A stretch of 64,000 nt of DNA from Parvularcula dongshanensis (GTDB lineage Bacteria > Pseudomonadota > Alphaproteobacteria > Caulobacterales > Parvularculaceae). The translations under genes and the position numbers were made by a program. The notes under the pieces were generated by a model. It saw only the letters and a program-made list of their open reading frames with translations, was not told the origin of the DNA and made no database searches. The stretch spans positions 868,001 through 932,000 of the forward strand of contig NZ_JACHOB010000001.1 in assembly GCF_014199615.1 (NCBI RefSeq), given 5' to 3'. Of the stretch, positions 1 to 11,349 are shown piece after piece. The stretch's first letter is position 1, and each line of letters begins with the position of its first letter.

Positions 1-3021
<3,021 letters not shown>

Positions 3022-3028
3022 GGCAGGC

Positions 3029-3565
3029 TTACGCCGCGTCTTCGAGCTCGCGCGCCGCGGTCTCGCGGTCGCCGCGCGCCAGCGCCACGAAGTAGGGGTC
3101 CGGCAGGTCCCGCATCTCGCCGAGGCGCCGGGCCTCTTCGACGACCGGCCCGGGGTGATCCTCCTTCGCCGCCGCGCGAAGGCGCGAGGCGAGGTCGGTC
3201 ATCGCGCAGGCGGGTTCGGCGCGCGCCTTTGCGGCCTTGCCGAGGACGACCGCCTCGTCGGGCAGGAAGCGCCAGCCTCGCTGCGGCAACGTCTCGATGA
3301 AGAGGGGCGCCTGCGGCTCGTCGCCGAGCGCCGCCGCGACGGCGCGAACCGCGTGCTCGACCGTACCGTCCGCCAGCTCCTCGCCGTCCCAGACACAGGC
3401 CCGCAGGTCCTCGCGCGTCATCAGTCGGCCGGGGTTCTGAACCAGCACTTGCAGGAGGCGGCGTTGCCGCGCGGAGAGGGGCACGGGACGCCGCTCGATC
3501 CGCGCCAGGCCTTCCGTCTCGCTCAGCGCGAAGCGCACCCCGCCGCTCGCGAACTCGTAAGCCAT
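3029..3565 (-). CDS. Stand-alone winged-helix (OmpR/PhoB-type) DNA-binding protein
   Basis: Residues about 25-108 form a transcriptional-regulator C-type winged helix: the motifs LSARQRRLLQVLVQNPGRL, TREDLRACVW, TVEHAVRAVAAAL and the wing RGWRFLP are visible. There is no receiver domain before it and no obvious membrane segment. About 70 residues follow the DNA-binding domain, Ala/Arg/Glu-rich and possibly helical. ATG 3565 is preceded by AAGGGGG with 6-base spacing. It is probably a transcription factor of the CadC/HilA-like one-component type, but the signal and targets are unknown. Confidence 0.75.
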   Translation of the reverse strand: MAYEFASGGVRFALSETEGLARIERRPVPLSARQRRLLQVLVQNPGRLMTREDLRACVWDGEELADGTVEHAVRAVAAALGDEPQAPLFIETLPQRGWRFLPDEAVVLGKAAKARAEPACAMTDLASRLRAAAKEDHPGPVVEEARRLGEMRDLPDPYFVALARGDRETAARELEDAA

Positions 3566-3702
3566 GTCTGCCCCCTTCGTGCCGGCCGCCGCTCTCCTGC
3601 CACGACGAAGTTAAGACGGCCCTTGGGCCCGGCGCAGAGGCCCGCCTTGTGCGGGGGCGCCGGGACTGCCTAGGCTGCGTTCGCGAGACAAGGGAACGTG
3701 CG

Positions 3703-4566
3703 ATGACTGTCCAGGAGTGGATCGAGGCGAACGTGACGCCGTCGGGCGAGGCCTCGGCAAGGATCATGCGGGACGTCCTTGCGAAGGCGGACGCGCTCGG
3801 CGGCGAGGCCTACGTCACGCCGAACGGCAGGCAGCTCGGCGTTCGTCTTCCTGCCGAGACGAGCAAGGGCTCGGTCGTCGCGCTGGAGCTCAAGTCCGAG
3901 CCCGCGCGGATCTGCCTGCCGCTGCGCTGGATCCAGTCCGCGCCCGCCTATCAGGAAGAGGACGCCCGGCAGGGGCTGCGCGATGAGCTCTCTGCCGTCG
4001 TCGGCGACCTCTCGACCGAAGGCGTCACGGGCTATCCGGACTTCCCGGCCGAAGCGCTCGAAGATGCCCAGACGAAGGAGCGCTTCGGCGCTTGGCTCGA
4101 AGGCATGGCAGCGACCCTGAAAGGCGCCGAGAGCCCTGCGGCCGAGCCAAGCGCCGAAGCGCCGGAGACCCCGGCGGTTGCGCCGGCTACGCAGAGCCCG
4201 CCCGAGCCCGCAGAGCCGGTCGAGGCCGAACCCGCGATCGCCGCATCGGCACCCGCGGAAGAAGAGGCGCTGCCGGCGGCGGAGGAGGCGCCCGGCGCCG
4301 CGGCGGACGATGCGCTGACGGCCGCGCCGGCGCCCGTACCGCCCGCGAATGCCCTCGGATCGGACGAGACGACCCCATCGTCCGAGCCCGAGCCCGAGCC
4401 CGAGCCTGAGATCGAGCCCGAGGCGCCCCCGGCGGCGTCCGAACCCGTGCCCGCCGAGGCGGCGACGCCCGAAGAGAAGCACGCCAAGGCCCGCCGCCCG
4501 CTCGTCACGGGCGGCATCCTCGCCGCGATCGGCGCGACGGCGATGAAGCTCCTTCGGCGGGGTTAG
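3703..4566 (+). CDS. Hypothetical protein with acidic Ala/Pro/Glu-rich tail
   Basis: Unrecognised 287-residue protein. Residues 1-140 look like a small folded domain (starts MTVQEWIEANVTPSGEAS). From about residue 145 to 265 it is a low-complexity acidic linker dominated by Ala, Pro and Glu, with Pro-Glu dipeptides near 4380-4420. The last 25 residues are basic with a short hydrophobic stretch (LVTGGILAAIGATAMKLL), so the tail may bind a membrane or nucleic acid. ATG 3703 follows AAGGGA. Its stop overlaps the convergent gene by 4 bases. Confidence 0.6.
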   Translation: MTVQEWIEANVTPSGEASARIMRDVLAKADALGGEAYVTPNGRQLGVRLPAETSKGSVVALELKSEPARICLPLRWIQSAPAYQEEDARQGLRDELSAVVGDLSTEGVTGYPDFPAEALEDAQTKERFGAWLEGMAATLKGAESPAAEPSAEAPETPAVAPATQSPPEPAEPVEAEPAIAASAPAEEEALPAAEEAPGAAADDALTAAPAPVPPANALGSDETTPSSEPEPEPEPEIEPEAPPAASEPVPAEAATPEEKHAKARRPLVTGGILAAIGATAMKLLRRG

Positions 4567-5450
4567 GCTTCGGTGCGCAGCGACCGGACAGCGGCGTCCA
4601 GCCCCTCGCGATAGGTCGGGTAGCGCAAGGCGAAGGCCGGCAGCGATCTGAGCTGATCGTTCCTGAGGCGCTTGTTCTCGGCGTAGAAGCTGCGCGCCAT
4701 GTCGGACATCTCGGCGGCCTCGAACGGGACTTCGGGGGGCGCGCCCACACCCAGAAGCCTCGCGGCGTAGGCGATCACGTCCTGCGGCGGACTCGGCTCG
4801 TCGTCGGCGAAGTTGACGACGCCCGGCGGGGCGTCGGCGTCCAGCAACGCGTGAAGACCGCCCGCGATGTCGTCGCGGTGGATGCGGTTGAAGACCTGAC
4901 CGGGCTTGATCACGCGTTGGGAAAGGCCGGACCGCGCGCCGCGCGTGCCGCCGGACAGGCTCTCCACCGCGTTTCGTCCGGGCCCGTAGATGCCGGCGAG
5001 GCGGCAGAGGGTGAGGCGGGCGCCAACCCGCGCGGCGAGCGCCTGCCAGCCCGCTTCGGCTTCAAGGCGCCGCCGCCCCCGCGCGGTCCCGGGCGTGCAG
5101 GTCGCGGTCTCGTCGATCCAAGCGCCGTCCTTGTCACCGTAGACACCCGAGGATGAGAGGTAGAGAAGACGGGTTTCGGCCCGCAGCGTCTCCTCGGGCA
5201 GCGCATGAAGGGCGGGGCACCCTTCTTCTCCCGGCGACACCGATACGACGATCGCGTCCGCCGTCCGCACGACCTCTTCTGGCAGCCGGGCGGGCGCGGC
5301 CCAGCGCAGCGCGGTGACGCCTTCGGAACGCAGCGCGTCGGCCTTCTCCTCGCTTCTGGTGGTGCCCGTCACGGCCCAGCCTTCGTCCGCGAGGCGCCTC
5401 AGAAGCGGCCGGACCGAGTAGCCCGCCCCGATCGCAAGAAGGCTAGGCAC
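4563..5450 (-). CDS. NAD(P)-binding SDR-type protein, YeeZ-like
   Basis: A 295-residue Rossmann protein of the atypical SDR/epimerase group. The N-terminus LLAIGAGYSVRPLLRRLADE carries the GxGY-type dinucleotide-binding loop, and LYLSSSGVYGD is the strand plus YGD segment that follows the substrate region in such epimerases. GTG 5450 is preferred: it overlaps the upstream phosphatase gene by 8 bases and begins just before the first beta strand, whereas an ATG at 5489 would add residues with no family character. The two genes form a coupled unit. The substrate is unknown. Confidence 0.75.
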   Translation of the reverse strand: MPSLLAIGAGYSVRPLLRRLADEGWAVTGTTRSEEKADALRSEGVTALRWAAPARLPEEVVRTADAIVVSVSPGEEGCPALHALPEETLRAETRLLYLSSSGVYGDKDGAWIDETATCTPGTARGRRRLEAEAGWQALAARVGARLTLCRLAGIYGPGRNAVESLSGGTRGARSGLSQRVIKPGQVFNRIHRDDIAGGLHALLDADAPPGVVNFADDEPSPPQDVIAYAARLLGVGAPPEVPFEAAEMSDMARSFYAENKRLRNDQLRSLPAFALRYPTYREGLDAAVRSLRTEA

Positions 5451-5901
5451 GACGCGAAGCCAGCGCTTTGACGAGGCCGTCGCTCGCATGCTCGATCATG
5501 TCGAGCACGGTCTCGAAACCGCTCGGCCCGCCATGATAGGGGTCGGGCACGTCGCCGCCCACGCCGTAGGAGAGGAAGGGCCGCAGCTTCGCCGTCGCGT
5601 CGGGCGGCGCGAGGTCTTCGAGGTCCGCCATGTTCGAGGTGTCCATCGGCAGGATCAGGTCGAAGGTGTAGAAGTCGCCCGTGTCGACCTGCCGCCCGCG
5701 CAGCGTCTTGAGGTCGTAGCCCCGCTTGCCCGCCGCCTTGATCATCCGCGCGTCCGGTGGCTTGCCGACGTGCCAGCGCCCCGTGCCCGCGCTGTCGATC
5801 TCGAGGTCGATCCCCGCCTTCTCCGACTTGTCGCGCAGGATCGCTTCAGCAGCAGGAGAACGGCAGATATTGCCGAGGCAGACGAGGAGGACGCGGGTCA
5901 T
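5443..5901 (-). CDS. Low-molecular-weight protein tyrosine phosphatase
   Basis: A 152-residue cysteine phosphatase. The P-loop VCLGNICRSPAAEA (C-x5-R-S) lies at residues 7-20, and the general-acid loop is the late DPYHGG segment. ATG 5901 gives the standard family length; a longer reading to 6009 lacks family similarity. It is the first gene of a two-gene unit with the SDR-type gene. Family members dephosphorylate tyrosine kinases of polysaccharide export or act on small substrates; nothing here decides which. Confidence 0.92.
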   Translation of the reverse strand: MTRVLLVCLGNICRSPAAEAILRDKSEKAGIDLEIDSAGTGRWHVGKPPDARMIKAAGKRGYDLKTLRGRQVDTGDFYTFDLILPMDTSNMADLEDLAPPDATAKLRPFLSYGVGGDVPDPYHGGPSGFETVLDMIEHASDGLVKALASRRA

Positions 5902-5921
5902 GCCCTGAGGTCTGCCACGCC

Positions 5922-7598
5922 TCAGGCGGAGAGGCCACCCGCGCCGATCGTCACGCGGCTGCCATCGAACCGGGTCAGCGAGAAGCCGTCGAAGGTGGCC
6001 GAGTAGCAAGCGGCCCGCGAGGCGAGCAGAGACAGCGCCACGTCCTCGCCGAGCTTCAGCCCGTCGATGCCGTCCGACCGGTAGTGGACGCCGGCCCAGT
6101 CGCGACCGAGCGCGACGTTGGCGGCGAGCTTGTCGAGCTCTCCGCCCACGGTGAGGGCATTCGGAACCGGCAAGAGCGCCGTGCCGTGCTCGTTCGCCTG
6201 AACGGGGGCGGGCAGGACGAAGCCTTCCTCGAAGAACGCCTTGAGCATGGTCACGCAGGCACCGGCGATGACGGCGTGGCCGGCGGGGAAGGAGGGGTGG
6301 GTCGGCGCCCCTTCGGGATAGGTCTGGCTGAGTAGGGCGGTTCCCTGCCGGGCCTTCGTGCGCCCGACGCCATCGGTCTCACCGAGCGCTTCGGGCAGTC
6401 CGTAGGCGTGACGGCCGGTCAGCTGGTTGTGCAGGCGCCCCGAATAGGCCTCGGGGCGCAGCCGCCTGTGAACGGACCACTTTTGGAACCAGGTGGCGTG
6501 GAGCGCCTCGCGCGCGGCGCCCGCGACCGCGTCGACGACGTCGGCGGGACCGAAGCTGACGAAGCCGCCCGTCGTCTTCGAACTGCGCGCCGGGCTGTCC
6601 TTCGCGACGGCGTCGGGACCGAGGCCGAGCAGGATGAGGGCGGCGTTGAGGTAGGTCTGGTAGGTGAAGTCGGTATGGACGTAGGCGGCGAGGCTGCGGC
6701 CGTCATGAATGAACCGCGCGCCGCGAAGGTCCGGCGTACCCGGCACGCCGCCGTTCTGAACGAAGAGCCACTCGTCCCACGACGTGCCCCAGTCCGCCCC
6801 TGCGGGCGGGCTCGCATAGCGCTGGACGTGGACCGAGTTCCCGAAGGGCACGTCGCGCAGCAGGAACTGGCTGACATAGGGGCCGACGCGGTCCCCCGCC
6901 GTCTCGCCGCGAAACGCCGTCAAAGGGGTAAGCGGGCCGCCCGCCGTATGCGCAAAGGCGTTCATGTCCGAAGCCGCGCGGGCGACGAGGGGGTCGCTGC
7001 CGAACTTCAGGAACGGACGGTCGCGAAGCAGCGCCTTCCAGTAGAGCTCCAGGACCTCGCCCGCCGTCTCTTCCGACGCGAAGCCGGGGGCGGGACGCAT
7101 GCGGAGCGCCTGGCCGTCGAGGCCTGCCATGGCGAAGTCGTAGGCCGCCTCGGGGTTGGCGAGCTTGCGCGGCCCCCCGAGCGGGATCCGGTCGTAGGCG
7201 GCTCCGCTGTTCTGCCGCAGCGCATCGAGCAGTCGCTCATAGGCGGGCGGGTCGACGTGGCCGAGCGCGTCGTGCGGCAGGGCCTTGGTGAACATGGCGC
7301 AGTAGCCCTCATGCGCCGCCTCGTCGCCATTGGTCGCCTGCGCGCCGACCCGGGCGTCGAAGGCGTCCCGGGCGAGGCCGAGCCGCAGGCGCAAGGCGTC
7401 GCTCGCGCGCTTCAAGGGGCTGTCGGCGAGGACCGGATGGGTGGCCCTCGTGAAGAGGCTCGCCCGCGCGCGGCCCTTCGCTGCCGCCGGCAGCGCCGCG
7501 CCGGCGGCGAGCACGCCCGCCCCCGCCGTCACGCCGCGCAGCAACCGGCGGCGGCCGGCCAGGCGCGGTTCTTCGTTCTGGTCCTTCGTTCCCGTCAC
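5922..7598 (-). CDS. Vanadium-dependent haloperoxidase family protein, Tat-exported
   Basis: A 558-residue exported protein of the vanadium haloperoxidase/acid phosphatase (PAP2) fold. The N-terminus has twin arginines in RRRLLRG followed by a hydrophobic stretch ending LPAAAKG, a Tat signal. The vanadate/phosphate pocket is complete: KWSVHRRLRPEAY, HPSFPAGHAVIAGA and GRDWAGVHYRSDG carry the conserved Lys, Arg, Ser-Gly-His, Arg and His. Start GTG 7598 follows a strong AGGAGGG. The likely activity is halide oxidation with peroxide in the periplasm, although related proteins are phosphatases. Confidence 0.85.
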   Translation of the reverse strand: MTGTKDQNEEPRLAGRRRLLRGVTAGAGVLAAGAALPAAAKGRARASLFTRATHPVLADSPLKRASDALRLRLGLARDAFDARVGAQATNGDEAAHEGYCAMFTKALPHDALGHVDPPAYERLLDALRQNSGAAYDRIPLGGPRKLANPEAAYDFAMAGLDGQALRMRPAPGFASEETAGEVLELYWKALLRDRPFLKFGSDPLVARAASDMNAFAHTAGGPLTPLTAFRGETAGDRVGPYVSQFLLRDVPFGNSVHVQRYASPPAGADWGTSWDEWLFVQNGGVPGTPDLRGARFIHDGRSLAAYVHTDFTYQTYLNAALILLGLGPDAVAKDSPARSSKTTGGFVSFGPADVVDAVAGAAREALHATWFQKWSVHRRLRPEAYSGRLHNQLTGRHAYGLPEALGETDGVGRTKARQGTALLSQTYPEGAPTHPSFPAGHAVIAGACVTMLKAFFEEGFVLPAPVQANEHGTALLPVPNALTVGGELDKLAANVALGRDWAGVHYRSDGIDGLKLGEDVALSLLASRAACYSATFDGFSLTRFDGSRVTIGAGGLSA

Positions 7599-7815
7599 GG
7601 CCGTTCCCTCCTCGATCGCGCCGAGCCGCAGGCGCCCGTTCTGCCTATCCAGCGGGCAGGGGCCCGGCCAAGGCGCGATAGGCGCGCTTCGGACACCATG
7701 GCGTGATGCGCGTCACGCAGGCCCCCCGCTGGCTGAACTCGCCGGGCCTCCTGCACGCGGGCCGTGCGCGCCGCGTCGCGAGAGGCGGCTTGGCAGGTCC
7801 GGCCCCGCCCTCTAG

Positions 7816-7830
7816 GAACGAAGTGGGAAC
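7816..7830 (+). promoter_or_regulatory. Candidate LexA box upstream of priA
   Basis: GAAC-N7-GAAC, the reverse complement of the alphaproteobacterial LexA consensus GTTC-N7-GTTC, lies 18 bases before the priA start and overlaps the space just before its AAGGAG ribosome binding site. The match is exact at the eight consensus bases. About two such matches are expected by chance in a window this long, so this single site is only suggestive. Confidence 0.35.
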
Positions 7831-7848
7831 GGGGTAAGGAGCGTCTCC

Positions 7849-10071
7849 ATGCCCGCCGCGCAGGCCTTTCTCGACATCGCCGGTGCGCCCGAGCCGAAGG
7901 TTCGGGTCAAGGTCCTGCTGCCCCTGCCGGCGGGGAATGGCTACGACTACGCCGTGCCCGACGGCATGATCGTCGGCCCCGGCGACTTCGTCGTGGTGCC
8001 CTTGGGGCCGCGCAAGGTGATCGGCGTCGCCTGGGGCGACGAGGCCGATGGCAGCGTGCCGGACGCGAAGTTGAAGGAGGTCGTCGGCGTCCTGGACGCC
8101 CCGCCCTTGAGCGCGGACGTGCGCGACTTCGTCGACTGGGTCGCGGCCTACTGCGTCTCGCCGCGCGGCGTCGTCCTGCGCCTCGTCATGCGGTCGGGCA
8201 GCGCGCTCGAGAAGGCGCGGGGCAAGTCGGCCTTCGTGCCGGCGGAGAGCCCGCCCCTGGAACTGAAGCTCACCGAGAAGCGGCGCGCGGTCCTCAAGGC
8301 CGCCCGTCCCGGCCGTCCGATGACGGCGGCGCAGCTCGCGAAGCGCGCGGGCGTGACGGAGGCGGTGGTGCGCGGCCTCGCGCAGGCCGGCGCGCTCAGG
8401 GTCGTCGAACTCGATCCCGACCCGGCCTTCGATCCGCCGGACCCCGACCTTCCAGGCCGTGCGCTGTCGGACGACCAGGCGGCGGCGGTGCGGGCGTTGT
8501 CTCAGAAGGTCCGCGCGAGTGGTTTCTCCGCGACGCTGCTCGACGGGGTGACGGGGTCGGGCAAGACCGAGGTCTACCTTGAGGCCGTCGCCGAAGCGCT
8601 GCGCGCGGACGAGGGCGCGCAGGTTCTCGTCCTCCTGCCCGAGATCGCGCTCACCCTGCCCTTTCTCGAACGCATCGAAGCGCGCTTCGGCGCGCCCGCC
8701 GCCGCCTGGCACTCCGGCATGACGTCGGCCGCGCGGCGGCGGGTGTGGAAGCGGGTCGCGGACGGCGGCGCGCGGCTCGTCGTCGGCGCGCGCTCCGCGC
8801 TCTTCCTTCCTTACACGAACCTCAAGCTGATCGTCGTCGACGAGGAGCACGAGGCCGCCTACAAGCAGCATGACGGCGTCCTCTACCACGCGCGCGACAT
8901 GGCCGTGGCGCGGGGCGCGCGGCAAGGCTTCCCCGTGGTCCTCGCGTCCGCGACGCCGAGCCTCGAGACCCTCGCCAACGTGGAGGAGGGCCGGTACGGC
9001 CGCGTCGAGCTTCCTTCCCGCTTCGGCCCCGCCGAGCTGCCCGACACGCAAGTCGTCGACATGCGTGCCAGCCCGCCCGACAAGCAGCGCTGGCTCTCCC
9101 CGCCCATCGTCGAGCGCACGACGGAGGTCCTGCGCCGCGGCGAGCAGGTCATGCTCTACCTCAACCGCCGCGGCTACGCGCCGGTGGTCCTGTGCCGAAA
9201 GTGCGGGGAGCGCATGTGCGCGCCCGACAGCGACACCTGGCTCGTCGAGCATCGGTACACGAACCGCCTCGTCTGCCACCACACGGGCTTCTCCATGCCG
9301 AAGCCCGAGGCGTGCCCCCATTGCGGGGCGCATGACAGCCTCTCGCCCTGTGGCCCTGGCGTCGAGCGCGTGGCGGAGGAGGCGCAAGAGCGCTGGCCGG
9401 ACGCACGGGTCGAGATCTTCAGCTCAGACACGGTCCAGCACGCAGGCGCGGCGCGGTCGCTCCTTGAACGGATGACAGCCGGCGAGATCGACATCCTCGT
9501 CGCGACGCAAGCCGCCGCGAAGGGGCACAACTTCCCCGGCCTCACCCTCGTCGCGGCGGTCGACGCGGACCTCGGACTCGCAGGCGGCGACCTGCGCGCG
9601 GCGGAGCGGACCTATCAGGTGCTCTCCCAGGTCTCGGGGCGCGCCGGCCGGGCGGAGAAGCCGGGCTCGGTCATGCTGCAGTCCTACCAGCCCGAGCACC
9701 CGGTCATCCGCGCGCTCGCGGGCCAGGACCGCGACGGCTTCCTCGCGGCGGAGCTCGACGGGCGGCGAAGCCTGGGCTTCCCCCCCTACGGCCGCCTCGC
9801 GGCCCTCGTCCTCTCCGGCGAGAACGAGGCCAAGCTGATGGAGACGGCACAGACCTTGGTGCAGGCCGTCCCGCACGCCGACGGCGTCGAGGTCTGGGGC
9901 CCGGCGCCCGCGCCGCTCTATCGCCTGCGAGGCACCTACCGCGTCCGCTTCCTCGTCAAGACGGCGCGCCGCGTCAGCGTGCAGAACGTGCTCGGCGCGT
10001 GGCTGTCGCGGGTGAAGCTGCCGAGTAGCGTGCGGTGCACGGTGGACGTGGACCCTTACAACTTCAGCTGA
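7849..10071 (+). CDS. priA: Primosomal protein N' (replication restart helicase PriA)
   Basis: A 740-residue superfamily 2 helicase that recognises stalled forks and reloads the replicative helicase. Walker A is GVTGSGKTEVYLEA, the DExH box is VVDEEHEAAYK, and the zinc-binding insert has paired cysteines in VLCRKCGERMC, LVCHH and CPHCGAHDSLSPC. The C-terminus VKLPSSVRCTVDVDPYNF is typical of the family. ATG 7849 has AAGGAG at 7-base spacing. It stands alone, with a candidate LexA box just upstream. Confidence 0.96.
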   Translation: MPAAQAFLDIAGAPEPKVRVKVLLPLPAGNGYDYAVPDGMIVGPGDFVVVPLGPRKVIGVAWGDEADGSVPDAKLKEVVGVLDAPPLSADVRDFVDWVAAYCVSPRGVVLRLVMRSGSALEKARGKSAFVPAESPPLELKLTEKRRAVLKAARPGRPMTAAQLAKRAGVTEAVVRGLAQAGALRVVELDPDPAFDPPDPDLPGRALSDDQAAAVRALSQKVRASGFSATLLDGVTGSGKTEVYLEAVAEALRADEGAQVLVLLPEIALTLPFLERIEARFGAPAAAWHSGMTSAARRRVWKRVADGGARLVVGARSALFLPYTNLKLIVVDEEHEAAYKQHDGVLYHARDMAVARGARQGFPVVLASATPSLETLANVEEGRYGRVELPSRFGPAELPDTQVVDMRASPPDKQRWLSPPIVERTTEVLRRGEQVMLYLNRRGYAPVVLCRKCGERMCAPDSDTWLVEHRYTNRLVCHHTGFSMPKPEACPHCGAHDSLSPCGPGVERVAEEAQERWPDARVEIFSSDTVQHAGAARSLLERMTAGEIDILVATQAAAKGHNFPGLTLVAAVDADLGLAGGDLRAAERTYQVLSQVSGRAGRAEKPGSVMLQSYQPEHPVIRALAGQDRDGFLAAELDGRRSLGFPPYGRLAALVLSGENEAKLMETAQTLVQAVPHADGVEVWGPAPAPLYRLRGTYRVRFLVKTARRVSVQNVLGAWLSRVKLPSSVRCTVDVDPYNFS

Positions 10072-10172
10072 GGTTCGCGGCATTCAGTCCTTGGCGAACT
10101 GTCAGCGCAACACGGGTCAGCCGCGAGCTAGGCGCGAAGGAGAAGGAACCAACAGCGACAGGCCGCCTGAAC

Positions 10173-10187
10173 TTCCTTATAAGGGAA
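10173..10187. repeat. CCTTATAAGG palindrome, copy 1
   Basis: The core CCTTATAAGG is at 10175-10184, flanked by TT and GAA so that the near-perfect palindrome covers 15 bases. It lies 73 bases before the preferred GTG start of the SeqA-like gene and 54 bases, centre to centre, before copy 2, about five helical turns. AT-rich palindromes of this kind stand out in this GC-rich region. An operator or recombination site is possible. Confidence 0.7.
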
Positions 10188-10226
10188 AGATTGACTGCAA
10201 ACAGCTAGGCAGCCATGATGAATTCG

Positions 10227-10240
10227 CGCCTTATAAGGGA
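10227..10240. repeat. CCTTATAAGG palindrome, copy 2, overlapping the ribosome binding site
   Basis: The core CCTTATAAGG is at 10229-10238. Its right half, AAGGGA (10235-10240), sits 7 bases before GTG 10248 and so would itself serve as the Shine-Dalgarno sequence of the next gene. Binding of a protein here, or pairing within the RNA palindrome, could block translation or transcription. Confidence 0.65.
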
Positions 10241-10247
10241 AGGTGGA

Positions 10248-10820
10248 GTGCCACGGTTCAGCGTAGCGTACGTCCGGCTAGGGGAGCTTGCTCGCCGACT
10301 CGAAGCGGCTGGCTTCGAGGATCCGGCTTTGATGATAGAGAGCGACCGCCTCCTCGTTGGACGGTCTCCAGGGCATCCCACGCACGTCTTCGACCCAGCG
10401 ACTGACCGGCTGTCCGCGCTGTCGGGCCGAAGCGAGGCGCCGCCCGACTTCGCCGCGAAGCGCGATGAGGCTCTCGCAGCCCGGCGTACGGGGGTCTACG
10501 CGGTCGACGTATTAGGGGACGCTCGCAGCTACCCCAACCTCAAAGCGCTCCTCATCGGAACGCTGCGCAGGCTCGCCGACAGGGACCCGGACTTCCTAGA
10601 CCGGTTGCAGGGGGAGAGGGGGCGGACGCGGGGCCTCGTCGCGCGTTCGAAGATCGACCTCTTCGACAAGGCGCACCTCGCTGAGAAGCACGCCGCGCCG
10701 CTAGACGGCGAGTGGTGGGTGAACACCAACAACTCGAAGGATCAGGTCAAGCGATGGCTGGGCGTCATGGCCCGCGTCGCGGGGCTCGAACTCGGTCGAG
10801 ACCTTCGCTGGAGCTTCTAG
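10248..10820 (+). CDS. Unknown protein with SeqA-like C-terminal pattern
   Basis: A 190-residue protein with no confident family. Its last 90 residues follow the order of motifs known from the C-terminal domain of SeqA: a Leu-rich helix (LKALLIGTLRRL), GRTR, a variable stretch, then WWVNTNNSKDQVKRWLGVM, corresponding to the WV-TN-x5-K-x7-M pattern with which SeqA grips hemimethylated DNA. SeqA itself is known from gammaproteobacteria, so this is a resemblance by eye. The SeqA ribbon-helix-helix N-terminus is not seen. GTG 10248 is preferred over ATG 10215 because AAGGGA lies at good spacing. The gene is bracketed by three palindromes. Confidence 0.6.
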   Translation: MPRFSVAYVRLGELARRLEAAGFEDPALMIESDRLLVGRSPGHPTHVFDPATDRLSALSGRSEAPPDFAAKRDEALAARRTGVYAVDVLGDARSYPNLKALLIGTLRRLADRDPDFLDRLQGERGRTRGLVARSKIDLFDKAHLAEKHAAPLDGEWWVNTNNSKDQVKRWLGVMARVAGLELGRDLRWSF

Positions 10821-10868
10821 ACGGCTTCTAGCTGAGGGGATCGATCGAACCGGTCTAGCGAGGAAGCG

Positions 10869-10882
10869 TCCCTTATAAGGGA
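10869..10882. repeat. CCTTATAAGG palindrome, copy 3 (perfect 14-base form)
   Basis: TCCCTTATAAGGGA at 10869-10882 is a perfect 14-base palindrome, 48 bases after the stop of the SeqA-like gene and 68 bases before the end of the convergent GFA gene. With copies 1 and 2 it brackets the gene, sharing the 12-base word CCTTATAAGGGA in all three. Confidence 0.7.
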
Positions 10883-10950
10883 TTAAGGTCGCTGCCTTCC
10901 ACGACGTGGGAAGCCTCGACGGTTTGTGGTGACAAGGGGGTAGCCGAACC

Positions 10951-11349
10951 CTAGCCATCCCCCGCCGCCCGCGGCGCGTCCCCGCCGATCTGGTAGGCAT
11001 CGCCCTTGTCGGCCGTAAAGATGTGCAGGTCCACGGAGAGGCCGGTCGGCTGGTCGAGCGCGCCGATCGCCACCGCGACGTGGGGCGCGGCCTCGTCGAT
11101 CTGCCGCCAGAAGAGGCTCGCGCCGCAGATGACGCAGAAGCCGCGCTCGGCGCGCTCGGAGGAGGGGTACCAGGCGAGGCTTTCCGCGCCGTGCTCGATC
11201 ACCAAAGCATCTTGGGGCACGCTGACCGAGGACCAGTAGGTCCCCGACCAGCGCTGGCACTGCGTGCAGTGACAGGCCGTCACGCGGCCGGTCTCGCCTT
11301 CGATCCGGAAGCGGACGTCGCCGCAGAGGCAGCCGCCAGCCTTACTCAC
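10951..11349 (-). CDS. GFA-family (CENP-V type) zinc protein
   Basis: A 132-residue protein of the glutathione-dependent formaldehyde-activating enzyme fold. The zinc ligands are visible as GGCLCGDVRF, ACHCTQCQRW and FCVICGASLF. Members are often called S-(hydroxymethyl)glutathione synthases, but for most the substrate is not proven. Start GTG 11349 overlaps the stop of the upstream SDR gene by 4 bases (GTGA), so both are translated as one unit. Confidence 0.85.
   Translation of the reverse strand: MSKAGGCLCGDVRFRIEGETGRVTACHCTQCQRWSGTYWSSVSVPQDALVIEHGAESLAWYPSSERAERGFCVICGASLFWRQIDEAAPHVAVAIGALDQPTGLSVDLHIFTADKGDAYQIGGDAPRAAGDG

Noticed and set aside
10091-10405. Overlapping plus-strand open frame of 104 codons after priA
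   Set aside because: It is out of frame with the SeqA-like gene, crosses two palindromes and has no protein-like character.
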